In this document: positions 1-7,861 of the stretch, one piece after another
Numbering within the stretch: the first letter of the stretch is position 1
How the letters are laid out: each line of letters begins with the position of its first letter
Assembly: GCA_028285035.1 (NCBI GenBank)
Contig: JANQQF010000178.1
Span: forward strand, 1-28,285
Direction: 5' to 3'
DNA: 28,285 nt
Origin: Phycisphaerae bacterium
Lineage (GTDB): Bacteria > Chloroflexota > Anaerolineae > 4572-78 > J111
Program-made: the position numbers and the translations under genes
The notes under the pieces: generated by a model
What the model saw: only the letters and a program-made list of their open reading frames with translations
What the model was told of the DNA's origin: nothing
Databases searched by the model: none

Positions 1-101
1 TAATCTAACAATTCTTGGATCGGAAATTCCATCCTGTTGTCCTATCCTTTTCTTTTTCTTTATTTTACCATCTCTGCACCTTTTCTACTCATGAGCCAAC
101 T

Positions 102-3100
102 TTAATTTTTCAGAATAGCTGGTAGATACGTCTCGGCCAGACGCACCTTGATTGAGGTTGAGTTTGTAACTGGCGCAGTGATCTCGCTACTAACGATGCT
201 GGCAGTGTTGGTGATAATTTGGCCTTCGGTGCCCTCATTCACCTGAACAGGCATTGTTACAGTAATTTGTTGGCCAACGCTGATGGTCAAGCCACTGGCA
301 ATGTGTGGTGGTGTGCCTGTTATCCCGGTCGTACCCTCGATGACGACGGGGCCAGCAAATGTGAGGCCATTGGGTAGGGTGTCACTAAGCACACTGTGGG
401 TGGCTGATACGATACCGCTGTTTTTCAAGCCAAAGGTGTAGGTTACTACCTGACCAACTTCTGGGTCACTCACATCAACCGTTTTGTTTAAACTCAAGAT
501 TGGGATGGCTTGCCACTCAAACAGATAGACTGCCCCCTGATCGTTATCATCATTAAAAGCCCCGATGATGATGGTATCGCCACTGATCGTCACTGATACA
601 CCGAAGTTATCATCCGCTGCCCAATCGGAAGCAGTGAATTTTTTGACCTGTCCCCAGTTATCAGGGCCATCCTGATTGCGTTCGAAGAGATAGGCTGCCC
701 CAGCATTATACGTCTTATCATCATCGCCCTGAGCCCCGATGATGATGGTGTCACCATCGATTGCCACGGACCAGCCAAACCAGTCATCTGGTGCACCATC
801 ATCGGCAGTGAATTTTTTGACCTGCCCCCAGTTGTCAGAGCCACCTCGATTACGTTTGAAGAGATAGGCTGAACCTTGATAGTTATCATCCCGATAGGCC
901 CCGACTAGGAGGGTATCGCCATCAATTGCCACGGACTTGCCAAAATTATCACCTATCTCACCATCGTCGGCAATGATTTTTTTGATTTGCCCCCAGTTGT
1001 CAGCCCCGCCTTGATTGCGTTCAAAGAGATAGACTGCCCCCTGTTTATCGTCAGCCAAAGCTCCGATGAAAAGGGTATCACCCTTGATCACCAGCGATCT
1101 GCCGAAGTTTTCAAAAGGTACCCCATCTGGAATCGTGATTTTTTTGATTTGCCCCCAGTTGTCAGCCCCGCCTTGATTGCGTTCAAAGAGATAGACTGCG
1201 CCTTGACTATTAGCATCGCCATCGGCCCCGATGAGGAGAGTATCTCCCTTGATCGCTACAGAGATACCGAGTCGGCTCAATGAGGGAAGTGGGAGTGTAA
1301 TTTTTTTGATTTGCCCCCAGTTGTCAGAGCCACCCTGATTGCGTTCAAAGAGATAGACTGCGCCGCTACGGTGATCATAGGTAAAAGCCCCGATAACGAG
1401 GGTATCGCCATCGATTGCCACCGAATTGCCGAACTGGTCACGCAGCTCCCTGTCGCTAGCAGTCAGTTTTTTGATTTGCCCCCAGTTGTCAGAGCCACCC
1501 TGATTGCGTTCAAAAAGATAGGCTGCGCCGCTATGAGCATCATCGGCAAAAGCTCCGACCAGAAGGGTATCGCCATCGATTGCCACGGAGAAGCCGAAAT
1601 GGTCATGTGCTTCCCCATCGGAGGCGATGGGTTTTTGTATCTGTTGCCAACTATTGCCCTGCCGGATGAAGGTGTAGGCTGCGCCCCTCCAACTATCATT
1701 ACCAAAGGATCCGACGAGGAGGGTATCCCCACTGATGGCTACTGAGCTACCGAAATTTATCGACCCATTGTTGGCGATGATTTTTTTGACCTGTCCCCAA
1801 TTGTCGGCCCCGCCTTGATTGCGTTCAAACAGATAAGCTGCGCCTCGACTAATATCATCTTGCCAAGCCCCAATCAGGAGGGTGTCGTTATCAATCGCTA
1901 CTGAGGTGCCGAAGCTATCACCCGCTGCGCCATCATTAGCGATGATTTTTTTGACCTGCCCCCAGTTGTCAGCCCCGCCTTGATTACGCTTGAAGAGGTA
2001 AGCCGCGCCTTGATCATTCTCATCACCTCGAGCACCGATAAGGAGCGTTTCGTTATTGATCGCTACGAAGACGCCGAATTCGTCATCCGTCACCCCATCA
2101 TCAGCAGTAATTTTTTTGACCTGTCCCCAATTGTCAGCCCCGCCTTGATTACGCTTGAAAAGATAGGCTGCCCCCTGCTCGCTATTATCTTTATAGGCAC
2201 CAACGAGAAGGGTGTCGTCACTCATTGCGACTGATCTGCCAAAGTTATCATCCGCTGCGCCGTCATCAGCGGTGATTTTTTTGACTTGACCCCAATTGTC
2301 AACCCCACCTTGATTACGTTTGAAGAGATAGGCTGCCCCTCGATTGCTATTATCTTGCCAAGCCCCAATGAGGAGGGTGTCGTTCTTGATTGCCGCCGAG
2401 ATGCCAAAGTTATCATCTGCCGCGCCATCATTGGCAATGATTTTTTTGACCTGCCCCCAGTTGTCAGAGCCGCCTTGATTACGTTCGAAGAGATAGACCG
2501 CCCCTTGATCATTCTCATCACCGGATGCCCCGATGAGTAGACTATCACCACTGATGGCCACTGAAGCACCGAAGAAGTCATCTGCTACGCCATCATCAGC
2601 GGTAAGCTTTTTGACCTGCCCCCAGTTATCAAGACCGCCTTGATTGCGTTCAAACAGATAAGCCGCCCCTTGATTATTGCTATCACCCGATGCTCCGATG
2701 AGGAGGGTATCATTCTTGATCGCTACCGAAACACCAAAGAAGTGAAAATCCGTCCCATCACTGGCGGTTAGCTTTTTGAATTGGTTGGTGAGAAGTGGAT
2801 CAACGGTGAGGGGATAACTGGCGTGCTGATCATCAATGACGATGTTGATGTGGTCAGGGTGGGTGTGATCGAGGGTCAATTGGGCGGGAACGGGTTGTCT
2901 GTTAGCGTCGTAAACATACAAGGAGTCGTATTTAAGGACGGTTTGGCCTTGATCATCCTGAAAATAGAGGGCCTGCCCACCTGGTGCTAAAGTCATTTGT
3001 AAAGGTGTTTGGAGATGTAGCCGAAGCACCACCATCCCACTGCCTCTCATCGGGGGAGCATTCAGGGTAAAGCCGTGTTTGACTCCTGCCTCTCGATTTT

Positions 3101-3602
3101 CATACCACTCAATAATTTTCGACTGAGGATCAAGGTCATAAACATATTCAATTCGATGTTTATTGACGTTTTGTATCATGGGTTTGGTAATGGGCTGGAT
3201 GGTGGTTTCATAACCATAACCTTGAAGGCTCAACGTCCAATCCCAAGCCCTCGTGTGTAGGTCGGTTGGGTCCATAGCTCGGTATCGCTCTCGTTGAGGT
3301 TGATTCGGGCGGGCGGTCAGTCCAGTTTGATGAAAAATTAGCTCTAAATCGTTGGCTGGGTTGGGGGCTTGGTAGCCCATCTTGCCCTCGGTGAGCCGCA
3401 AAGGGGTGAGGTGATATACCGCTTCTTGTATTTGGTATTTAATGTCCGTCCATTCGGTCTCACTTAACGCTTCTGCTCCTGTTGTAGGGGCATCACGTTT
3501 TGCCCCATCGGTCAGCGGAGCTTGGGCCTGGACTGCGGTGCCGCTTAAAGCGAGGATCAGGCTAATGAGAACGATAATGGGTAAAATGAGTCGATGATAC
3601 AT
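102..3602 (-). CDS. Secreted FG-GAP double beta-propeller protein with DUF11 domain (paralog A)
   Basis: This is a large exported protein (1166 aa) of unknown ligand. It starts with a signal peptide (hydrophobic core about residues 5-22, likely cleavage after AQA at 28). A conserved N-terminal domain follows (about 45-272), rich in aromatic residues and ending in YPLTVDPLL, as in other secreted FG-GAP proteins. Residues about 288-1030 hold 14 FG-GAP units of about 54 residues with the pattern FGxSVAIxGDTLLIGAxxD, GAAYLFERNQGG, NWGQVKK. Unit 7 is aberrant: it has RQGNSWQQ in place of ERNQGGxDNWGQ. Residues about 1036-1155 form a DUF11 immunoglobulin-like domain (DTLPNGLTF, ITVTMPV, TNTASI), and the chain ends in TYLPAILKN. 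The ATG at 3600-3602 has GGAGG six bases upstream. It lies 121 bases downstream of its paralog on the same strand and may be cotranscribed. A role in surface adhesion or binding is inferred from integrin-like FG-GAP propellers, not shown. Confidence 0.85.
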   Translation of the reverse strand: MYHRLILPIIVLISLILALSGTAVQAQAPLTDGAKRDAPTTGAEALSETEWTDIKYQIQEAVYHLTPLRLTEGKMGYQAPNPANDLELIFHQTGLTARPNQPQRERYRAMDPTDLHTRAWDWTLSLQGYGYETTIQPITKPMIQNVNKHRIEYVYDLDPQSKIIEWYENREAGVKHGFTLNAPPMRGSGMVVLRLHLQTPLQMTLAPGGQALYFQDDQGQTVLKYDSLYVYDANRQPVPAQLTLDHTHPDHINIVIDDQHASYPLTVDPLLTNQFKKLTASDGTDFHFFGVSVAIKNDTLLIGASGDSNNQGAAYLFERNQGGLDNWGQVKKLTADDGVADDFFGASVAISGDSLLIGASGDENDQGAVYLFERNQGGSDNWGQVKKIIANDGAADDNFGISAAIKNDTLLIGAWQDNSNRGAAYLFKRNQGGVDNWGQVKKITADDGAADDNFGRSVAMSDDTLLVGAYKDNSEQGAAYLFKRNQGGADNWGQVKKITADDGVTDDEFGVFVAINNETLLIGARGDENDQGAAYLFKRNQGGADNWGQVKKIIANDGAAGDSFGTSVAIDNDTLLIGAWQDDISRGAAYLFERNQGGADNWGQVKKIIANNGSINFGSSVAISGDTLLVGSFGNDSWRGAAYTFIRQGNSWQQIQKPIASDGEAHDHFGFSVAIDGDTLLVGAFADDAHSGAAYLFERNQGGSDNWGQIKKLTASDRELRDQFGNSVAIDGDTLVIGAFTYDHRSGAVYLFERNQGGSDNWGQIKKITLPLPSLSRLGISVAIKGDTLLIGADGDANSQGAVYLFERNQGGADNWGQIKKITIPDGVPFENFGRSLVIKGDTLFIGALADDKQGAVYLFERNQGGADNWGQIKKIIADDGEIGDNFGKSVAIDGDTLLVGAYRDDNYQGSAYLFKRNRGGSDNWGQVKKFTADDGAPDDWFGWSVAIDGDTIIIGAQGDDDKTYNAGAAYLFERNQDGPDNWGQVKKFTASDWAADDNFGVSVTISGDTIIIGAFNDDNDQGAVYLFEWQAIPILSLNKTVDVSDPEVGQVVTYTFGLKNSGIVSATHSVLSDTLPNGLTFAGPVVIEGTTGITGTPPHIASGLTISVGQQITVTMPVQVNEGTEGQIITNTASIVSSEITAPVTNSTSIKVRLAETYLPAILKN

Positions 3603-3723
3603 GGATTGCCTCCAAAGAAATATTTGTCTTAAATGAAACTAAATATTAATCTTACGCGCTTAGGTGCTCGGACCAACGCAGAACGTCACACCAGCGATCT
3701 TACAGAACTAGGTAACTCCTACA
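3603..3723. other. Short spacer between the two FG-GAP paralogs
   Basis: This 121-base spacer separates paralog B (upstream in transcription) from paralog A. Beyond the GGAGG ribosome-binding site of paralog A at 3609-3613, no hairpin with a T-run was seen, so readthrough from paralog B is plausible. Confidence 0.4.
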
Positions 3724-6700
3724 TTAGTCCTTGAGAAGGGCTGGCAGATATAGCCTTACAAGATTCGCTGTGCTTGAGGTAATGGTAACTGCCACCTGAT
3801 CTTGAACTGGGGTTTCAACCTCGCTGCTGGTGATAGTGGCCGTGTTAATCAACGTCTGCCCTTCAGTTTTATCGTTAACTATTACTGGCATCGTGACCGT
3901 GATTCTTTGACCCACCCCAATCGTTAAGTCACTCGCAAGGTGGGGTGGGGTGCCAGCCGTGCCCGTTGTGCCGTCGATGGTGACAGGCCCAACAAAGGTC
4001 AGGCCACTGGGTAGGGTGTCTGAGACAATTGCTTGGGTGGCTGCAACCAAGCCGCTATTTTCCGCGATAAAGCGATAGGTTAATAACTGGCCGTTTGTCG
4101 CGTTACTGACATCAACCGTTTTGCTAAAACTCAAGCTCGGTACTGCCGTTAACTTAAATACATAGGCCGCACCTTGTAGGCTCTCATCCCCGTAGGCCCC
4201 GATGGGCAGGGTGTTACCATTGATCGCCACCGACCACCCGAAATTGTCATCTGCTGTGCCATCAGCGGCGGTGAATTTTTTAACTTGCCCCCAATTGTCA
4301 GCCCCACCTTGATTGCGTTGAAATAGATAGGCCGCGCCTTGACCGCTATTGTCGCCATAAGCTCCGACAATGAGGGTATCCTTATCAATGGCCACTGATT
4401 CACCGAAATTGTCATCTGCTGCGCCATCATCAGCGGTCAGCTTTTTGGCCTGCCCCCAATTATCAGCCCCACCTTGATTGCGTTGAAATAGATAGGCTGA
4501 TCCCCGACCGTTATCATCTTCAGATGCCCCGATCAGAAGGGTGTCATAACTGATGGCCACCGACCTGCCGAAACGATCAAAGGCTGTACCATCAGCGACG
4601 ATAAATTTTTTGACAAAGCCCCAATTGTCAATGCCGTCTTGGTTCCGCTCAAAGAGATAAGCCGCCCCTTGACGATTATTATCAAAATAAGCGCCAATGA
4701 GGAGGATGTCGTTACTAATCGCGACTGATCGACCAAATTGGTCATTTGCTACACCATCAGGGGCAGTGATTTTTTTGATTTGCCCCCAGTTGTCAGCCCC
4801 GCCTTGATTGCGTTGAAATAAATAGGCCGCTCCTTCAAAATCATTATCACCCGAGGCCCCAACAAGGACAGTCTCATCACTGATGGCCACTGATCTGCCG
4901 AAGCGGTCATCTGCTACACCATCAGGGGCAGTGATCTTTTTGATCTGCCCCCAGTTGTCAGCCCCACTTTGGTTGCGTTCAAAGAGATAGGCCGCCCCTT
5001 GGAACCCATTATCACCCGTTGCCCCAACGAGCAGCGTATCACCACTGATGGCTACCGAGAGACCAAAGCGGTCACCTGCTGCACCATCAGAGGCGGTGAT
5101 TTTTTTAATCTGCCCCCAATTATCAGCCCCACCTTGATTGCGTTCAAAGAGATAGGCCACACCTTGCAGGTCGTTCGCTTGGAAAGCCCCAACGAGGAGG
5201 GTGTCGTTGCTGATCGCCACTGATCGGCCGAAATAATCACCGGCCACCCCATCCGAGGCGATCGGTTTTTTCACTTGTTGCCAAAGATTACCCTGTCGGT
5301 TAAAGAGATAGGCTGCGCGTGCACCAGACCCCGAGCCTACTGTCCCGATGAGGAGGGTATCGCCACTAATAGCCATTGAGTAGCCGAATTGATCACTGGC
5401 CGCCCCATCAACGGCAGTGAGCTTAGTAACTTGCCCCCAGTTATCAGCCCCGCCTTGATTGCGTTCAAACAGATAAACTGCGCCTTGCAATCCACCCTCA
5501 CCTGGAGAAGCAACAAGCAGGGTATCATTACTGATGGCCAGCGCCTCGCCGAAGAAGCTCCCACTATCGGTAGTGATTTTTTTGATCTGCCCCCAATTAT
5601 CAATGCCGCCTTGATTGCGTTCAAACAGATAGACTGCACCCGCATTATCCGCCTGATCATTATCACCGGAGGCTCCAATGAAGAGGGTATCGCCACTGAT
5701 CGCCACCGATCGGCCGAATTGATCACCAACTGTGCTACCTGGGGCGGTGAATTTTTTAACTTGGCCCCAATTATCGGCCCCGCCTTGATTGCGTTTGAAT
5801 AAATAGGCCGCGCCCTGAATGTCATCTTGAGAGACGCCGATGAGGAGGGTATCACCACTGATGGTCACTGATCGCCCAAAGAAATCACCAGCTGCGCCAT
5901 CATCAGCGGTGAGCTTTTTGACTTGGCCCCAATTATCGGCCCCGCCTTGATTGCGTTCAAACAGATAGGCTGCCCCAGCATCATCTGCCTGGTCATCATT
6001 ACCATTTGCCCCAACGAGAAGGGTATCGTCACTGATGGCTACCGAGAGACCAAAGCGGTCACCTGCTGCACCATCAGAGGCGGTGATTTTTTTAATCTGC
6101 CCCCAATTATCAATGCCGCCTTGATTGCGTTCAAACAGATAGACTGCACCCGCATTATCCGCCTGATCATCATTGCCAATAGCACCCACGAAAAGAGTAT
6201 CGTCATTGATTGATACCGATGTGCCGAAGAGATCGCCTGCCTCTCCATCAGCAGCGGTGACCTTTTTGACTTGGCCCCAGATATCACTACCGTCTCGATT
6301 GCGCTCAAATAGATAGACCGCACCTTGTAAGTTGTTACCGCCTGCCGCCCCAACGACGAGGTTGTCCCCACTGATCGCCACCGTTTCCCCGAAGCGGTCA
6401 CCTGCTTCCCCATCAGCGGCGGTGAGCTTTGTGATTTGGCTGGTCAGCAGGGGGTTAACCGTGAGAGGATAGCGAGCGTGTTGGTCATCAATAACAATGT
6501 TGATATGGTCGACATCGATTTGATTGAGGGTAAAGCGGGCCGGGACGGGCTGCTGATTAGCGTCATAGACATACAAACCATCATACTTGAGCACGATCTG
6601 CCCCTGATCGTTTTGGAAATGCAAGGCTTGTCGACCTGGGGCGAGGATGGTTTGCAAGGGTGTTTGAATTTGTAGCTGAAGCACTACTGCCCCGGTACCA

Positions 6701-7260
6701 CGCGTTGGCGGGTTGTTTAGGGTGAAGCCGTGTTTTAAACCCGCCGCCCGATTTTCATACCATTCCACAATATTCGATTGAGGGGTAAGGTCATAGACAT
6801 ATTCAACTCGATTTTGGTCAACGATGAGTGTAGCAGGTTCAGTAACGAGCTGAATAGCCGTTTCATAACCATAGCCCTGCAGACTGAGGTCCCAGTCCCA
6901 AGCCATTGTGTGTAGGTCGGTAGGGTCTACGGCGCGGCGCCGTTCGCGTTGGGGTTGGTTGGGGCGGACGGTTAGCCCGGCTTGGTCGAAGGTCAGCCCA
7001 AAATCGTTGGCTGGGTTGGGCGCGTGGTAGCCGACGTCCCCCTCGGAGTGTTGTAGAGGGGTGAGATGATAGGCTGCTGTCTGTATCTGGTGTCGGATGT
7101 CTGTCCATTCGGCCTCATTCAAGTCATCTGGCTTGGTGATAGTCAGCTGATCACGTTCGATCCTGGTTGGTAGGGGAGTTTGGGCCTTAATTGTTAGGCT
7201 GCTCAAAGCTAAAGTAAGTGTAAACAGAGACGTTATAAGTAGCATGAGGCGGTGACACAT
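3724..7260 (-). CDS. Secreted FG-GAP double beta-propeller protein with DUF11 domain (paralog B)
   Basis: This 1178-aa exported protein has the same plan as the next gene downstream. It has a signal peptide (core residues 5-22, probable cleavage near A26), the same N-terminal domain ending in YPLTVNPLL, 14 FG-GAP units, DUF11 (KTVDVSNATNG, DTLPSGLTF, RITVTMPV) and a RLYLPALLKD tail. Unit 7 is again the odd one (NRQGNLWQQVKKPIASDG). Units 2, 3 and 5 carry an enlarged loop (NDDQADNAGA-like). The last unit stops before its NWGQxKK strand, while a matching strand (QITKLTAADG) precedes unit 1, as expected for Velcro closure of a propeller. The start is supported by GGAGGG six bases before the ATG. 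An exact 83-base duplication inside the gene points to recent unit exchange. The high identity and tandem position indicate gene duplication. The ligand is unknown. Confidence 0.85.
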   Translation of the reverse strand: MCHRLMLLITSLFTLTLALSSLTIKAQTPLPTRIERDQLTITKPDDLNEAEWTDIRHQIQTAAYHLTPLQHSEGDVGYHAPNPANDFGLTFDQAGLTVRPNQPQRERRRAVDPTDLHTMAWDWDLSLQGYGYETAIQLVTEPATLIVDQNRVEYVYDLTPQSNIVEWYENRAAGLKHGFTLNNPPTRGTGAVVLQLQIQTPLQTILAPGRQALHFQNDQGQIVLKYDGLYVYDANQQPVPARFTLNQIDVDHINIVIDDQHARYPLTVNPLLTSQITKLTAADGEAGDRFGETVAISGDNLVVGAAGGNNLQGAVYLFERNRDGSDIWGQVKKVTAADGEAGDLFGTSVSINDDTLFVGAIGNDDQADNAGAVYLFERNQGGIDNWGQIKKITASDGAAGDRFGLSVAISDDTLLVGANGNDDQADDAGAAYLFERNQGGADNWGQVKKLTADDGAAGDFFGRSVTISGDTLLIGVSQDDIQGAAYLFKRNQGGADNWGQVKKFTAPGSTVGDQFGRSVAISGDTLFIGASGDNDQADNAGAVYLFERNQGGIDNWGQIKKITTDSGSFFGEALAISNDTLLVASPGEGGLQGAVYLFERNQGGADNWGQVTKLTAVDGAASDQFGYSMAISGDTLLIGTVGSGSGARAAYLFNRQGNLWQQVKKPIASDGVAGDYFGRSVAISNDTLLVGAFQANDLQGVAYLFERNQGGADNWGQIKKITASDGAAGDRFGLSVAISGDTLLVGATGDNGFQGAAYLFERNQSGADNWGQIKKITAPDGVADDRFGRSVAISDETVLVGASGDNDFEGAAYLFQRNQGGADNWGQIKKITAPDGVANDQFGRSVAISNDILLIGAYFDNNRQGAAYLFERNQDGIDNWGFVKKFIVADGTAFDRFGRSVAISYDTLLIGASEDDNGRGSAYLFQRNQGGADNWGQAKKLTADDGAADDNFGESVAIDKDTLIVGAYGDNSGQGAAYLFQRNQGGADNWGQVKKFTAADGTADDNFGWSVAINGNTLPIGAYGDESLQGAAYVFKLTAVPSLSFSKTVDVSNATNGQLLTYRFIAENSGLVAATQAIVSDTLPSGLTFVGPVTIDGTTGTAGTPPHLASDLTIGVGQRITVTMPVIVNDKTEGQTLINTATITSSEVETPVQDQVAVTITSSTANLVRLYLPALLKD

Positions 7261-7313
7261 TGGAGTCCCTCCGGAAGAAATTTTGGTCAGATTAAGTGTG
7301 TCATAATTTAAAG

Positions 7314-7401
7314 TTAGGCGCTGTTCCTCATTAATTTCTTAAGAATAGCTGGTAAATATAACTTAACACTGCTACCTGTCCCTGCCAAACTCGGCTCGAA
7401 C
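7314..7401 (-). pseudogene. Relic 3' end of a third YLPAILK-tailed secreted protein
   Basis: Read on the minus strand, this stretch encodes GTGSSVKLYLPAILKK followed by six residues and a TAA at 7314-7316. The tail matches those of the two flanking FG-GAP proteins (TYLPAILKN and RLYLPALLKD). The DNA is also close: 15 of 18 bases match between 7342-7359 and the equivalent tail of paralog A near 112-129. The frame cannot be followed as a paralog beyond about 7401, where a MITE-like inverted repeat begins. I read this as the remnant of a third tandem copy, cut by repeat insertion or deletion. The identification rests on about a dozen residues, so a chance match or a different tailed protein remains possible. 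Confidence 0.5.
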
Positions 7402-7546
7402 AGGTCATTTCGAGGCAGCTTTGTCGCCGGGCGCATCGTAGAAGCGCAAATCCCTGACCTGTCAGTTTACAAACGGACTCTGTAGGGATTTCGCGCATCA
7501 CGGATGCGACCTACGTTACACTTCGTTTTACTCCGTTCGAAATGAC
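7402..7546. repeat. MITE-like inverted repeat with GTCATTTCGA ends
   Basis: The ends are GTCATTTCGA (7404-7413) and its exact complement TCGAAATGAC (7537-7546). Internal arms also pair: GCGCAAATCCCT near 7454-7465 with AGGGATTTCGCGC near 7483-7495, one base longer. It has no coding capacity. The same terminal sequence bounds the repeat at 13294-13389, so this is a dispersed non-autonomous element family. Such TTTCGA-ended palindromes are widespread in bacterial intergenic DNA. The mobilising transposase is not in the window. Confidence 0.65.
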
Positions 7547-7633
7547 AGGTCCACGACAATTTGCATCCAAATCCTATTTATGACCACCTATCAATTAGGT
7601 TTTATGAGACTTTTGTTGGCTTGAAACAACTTT

Positions 7634-7775
7634 ATTTTATCAGAAAATACAGGCTGCGAGAATGGAAAAAATCGGAGAGTTTTAGACCAATTTTAGCCCC
7701 ATATCATCTCTTTTTGTGGCTCTCATGACATGATTAGCCTTATTTTGTGCTAATCATGTCATGGTTTCTATTTTT
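7634..7775. repeat. Palindrome-bearing intergenic element, copy 1
   Basis: This 142-base stretch resembles 19159-19304. Shared blocks in the same order are ATTTTATCAGAA, GGAGAGTTTTA, TTTTAG, TCTTTTTG, a long palindrome and CTATTTTT. The palindrome has perfect 14-base arms, CATGACATGATTAG (7724-7737) and CTAATCATGTCATG (7750-7763), around a 12-base AT-rich loop. Each arm contains TCATGACATGA or a close form, itself an odd-centred palindrome. There is no T-run suited to a rho-independent terminator. It could be a repeat, a paired operator or a structured RNA. It lies between the 3' end of the ThDP enzyme gene and the FG-GAP genes. Confidence 0.55.
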
Positions 7776-7861
7776 AGATGAGGGAAAAGCTTGAATTAAG
7801 AATATGCTTTTACTGTAAAGAGTGGTGTGGAAGGGGCGTTTTTTCTAACTCTGCTTTAAAC

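Noticed and set aside
590..2581. Long open frames on both strands overlapping the FG-GAP genes
   Set aside because: They recur unit by unit because the coding repeat is about 165 bases (a multiple of three). Their translations are low-complexity and lack ribosome-binding sites, so they are shadows of the FG-GAP frame.
102..7260. Regular direct repeats resembling a CRISPR or tandem-repeat array
   Set aside because: The period is about 165 bases, the units are coding and diverge mainly at synonymous or loop positions, and no constant short repeat with unique spacers or cas gene is present.
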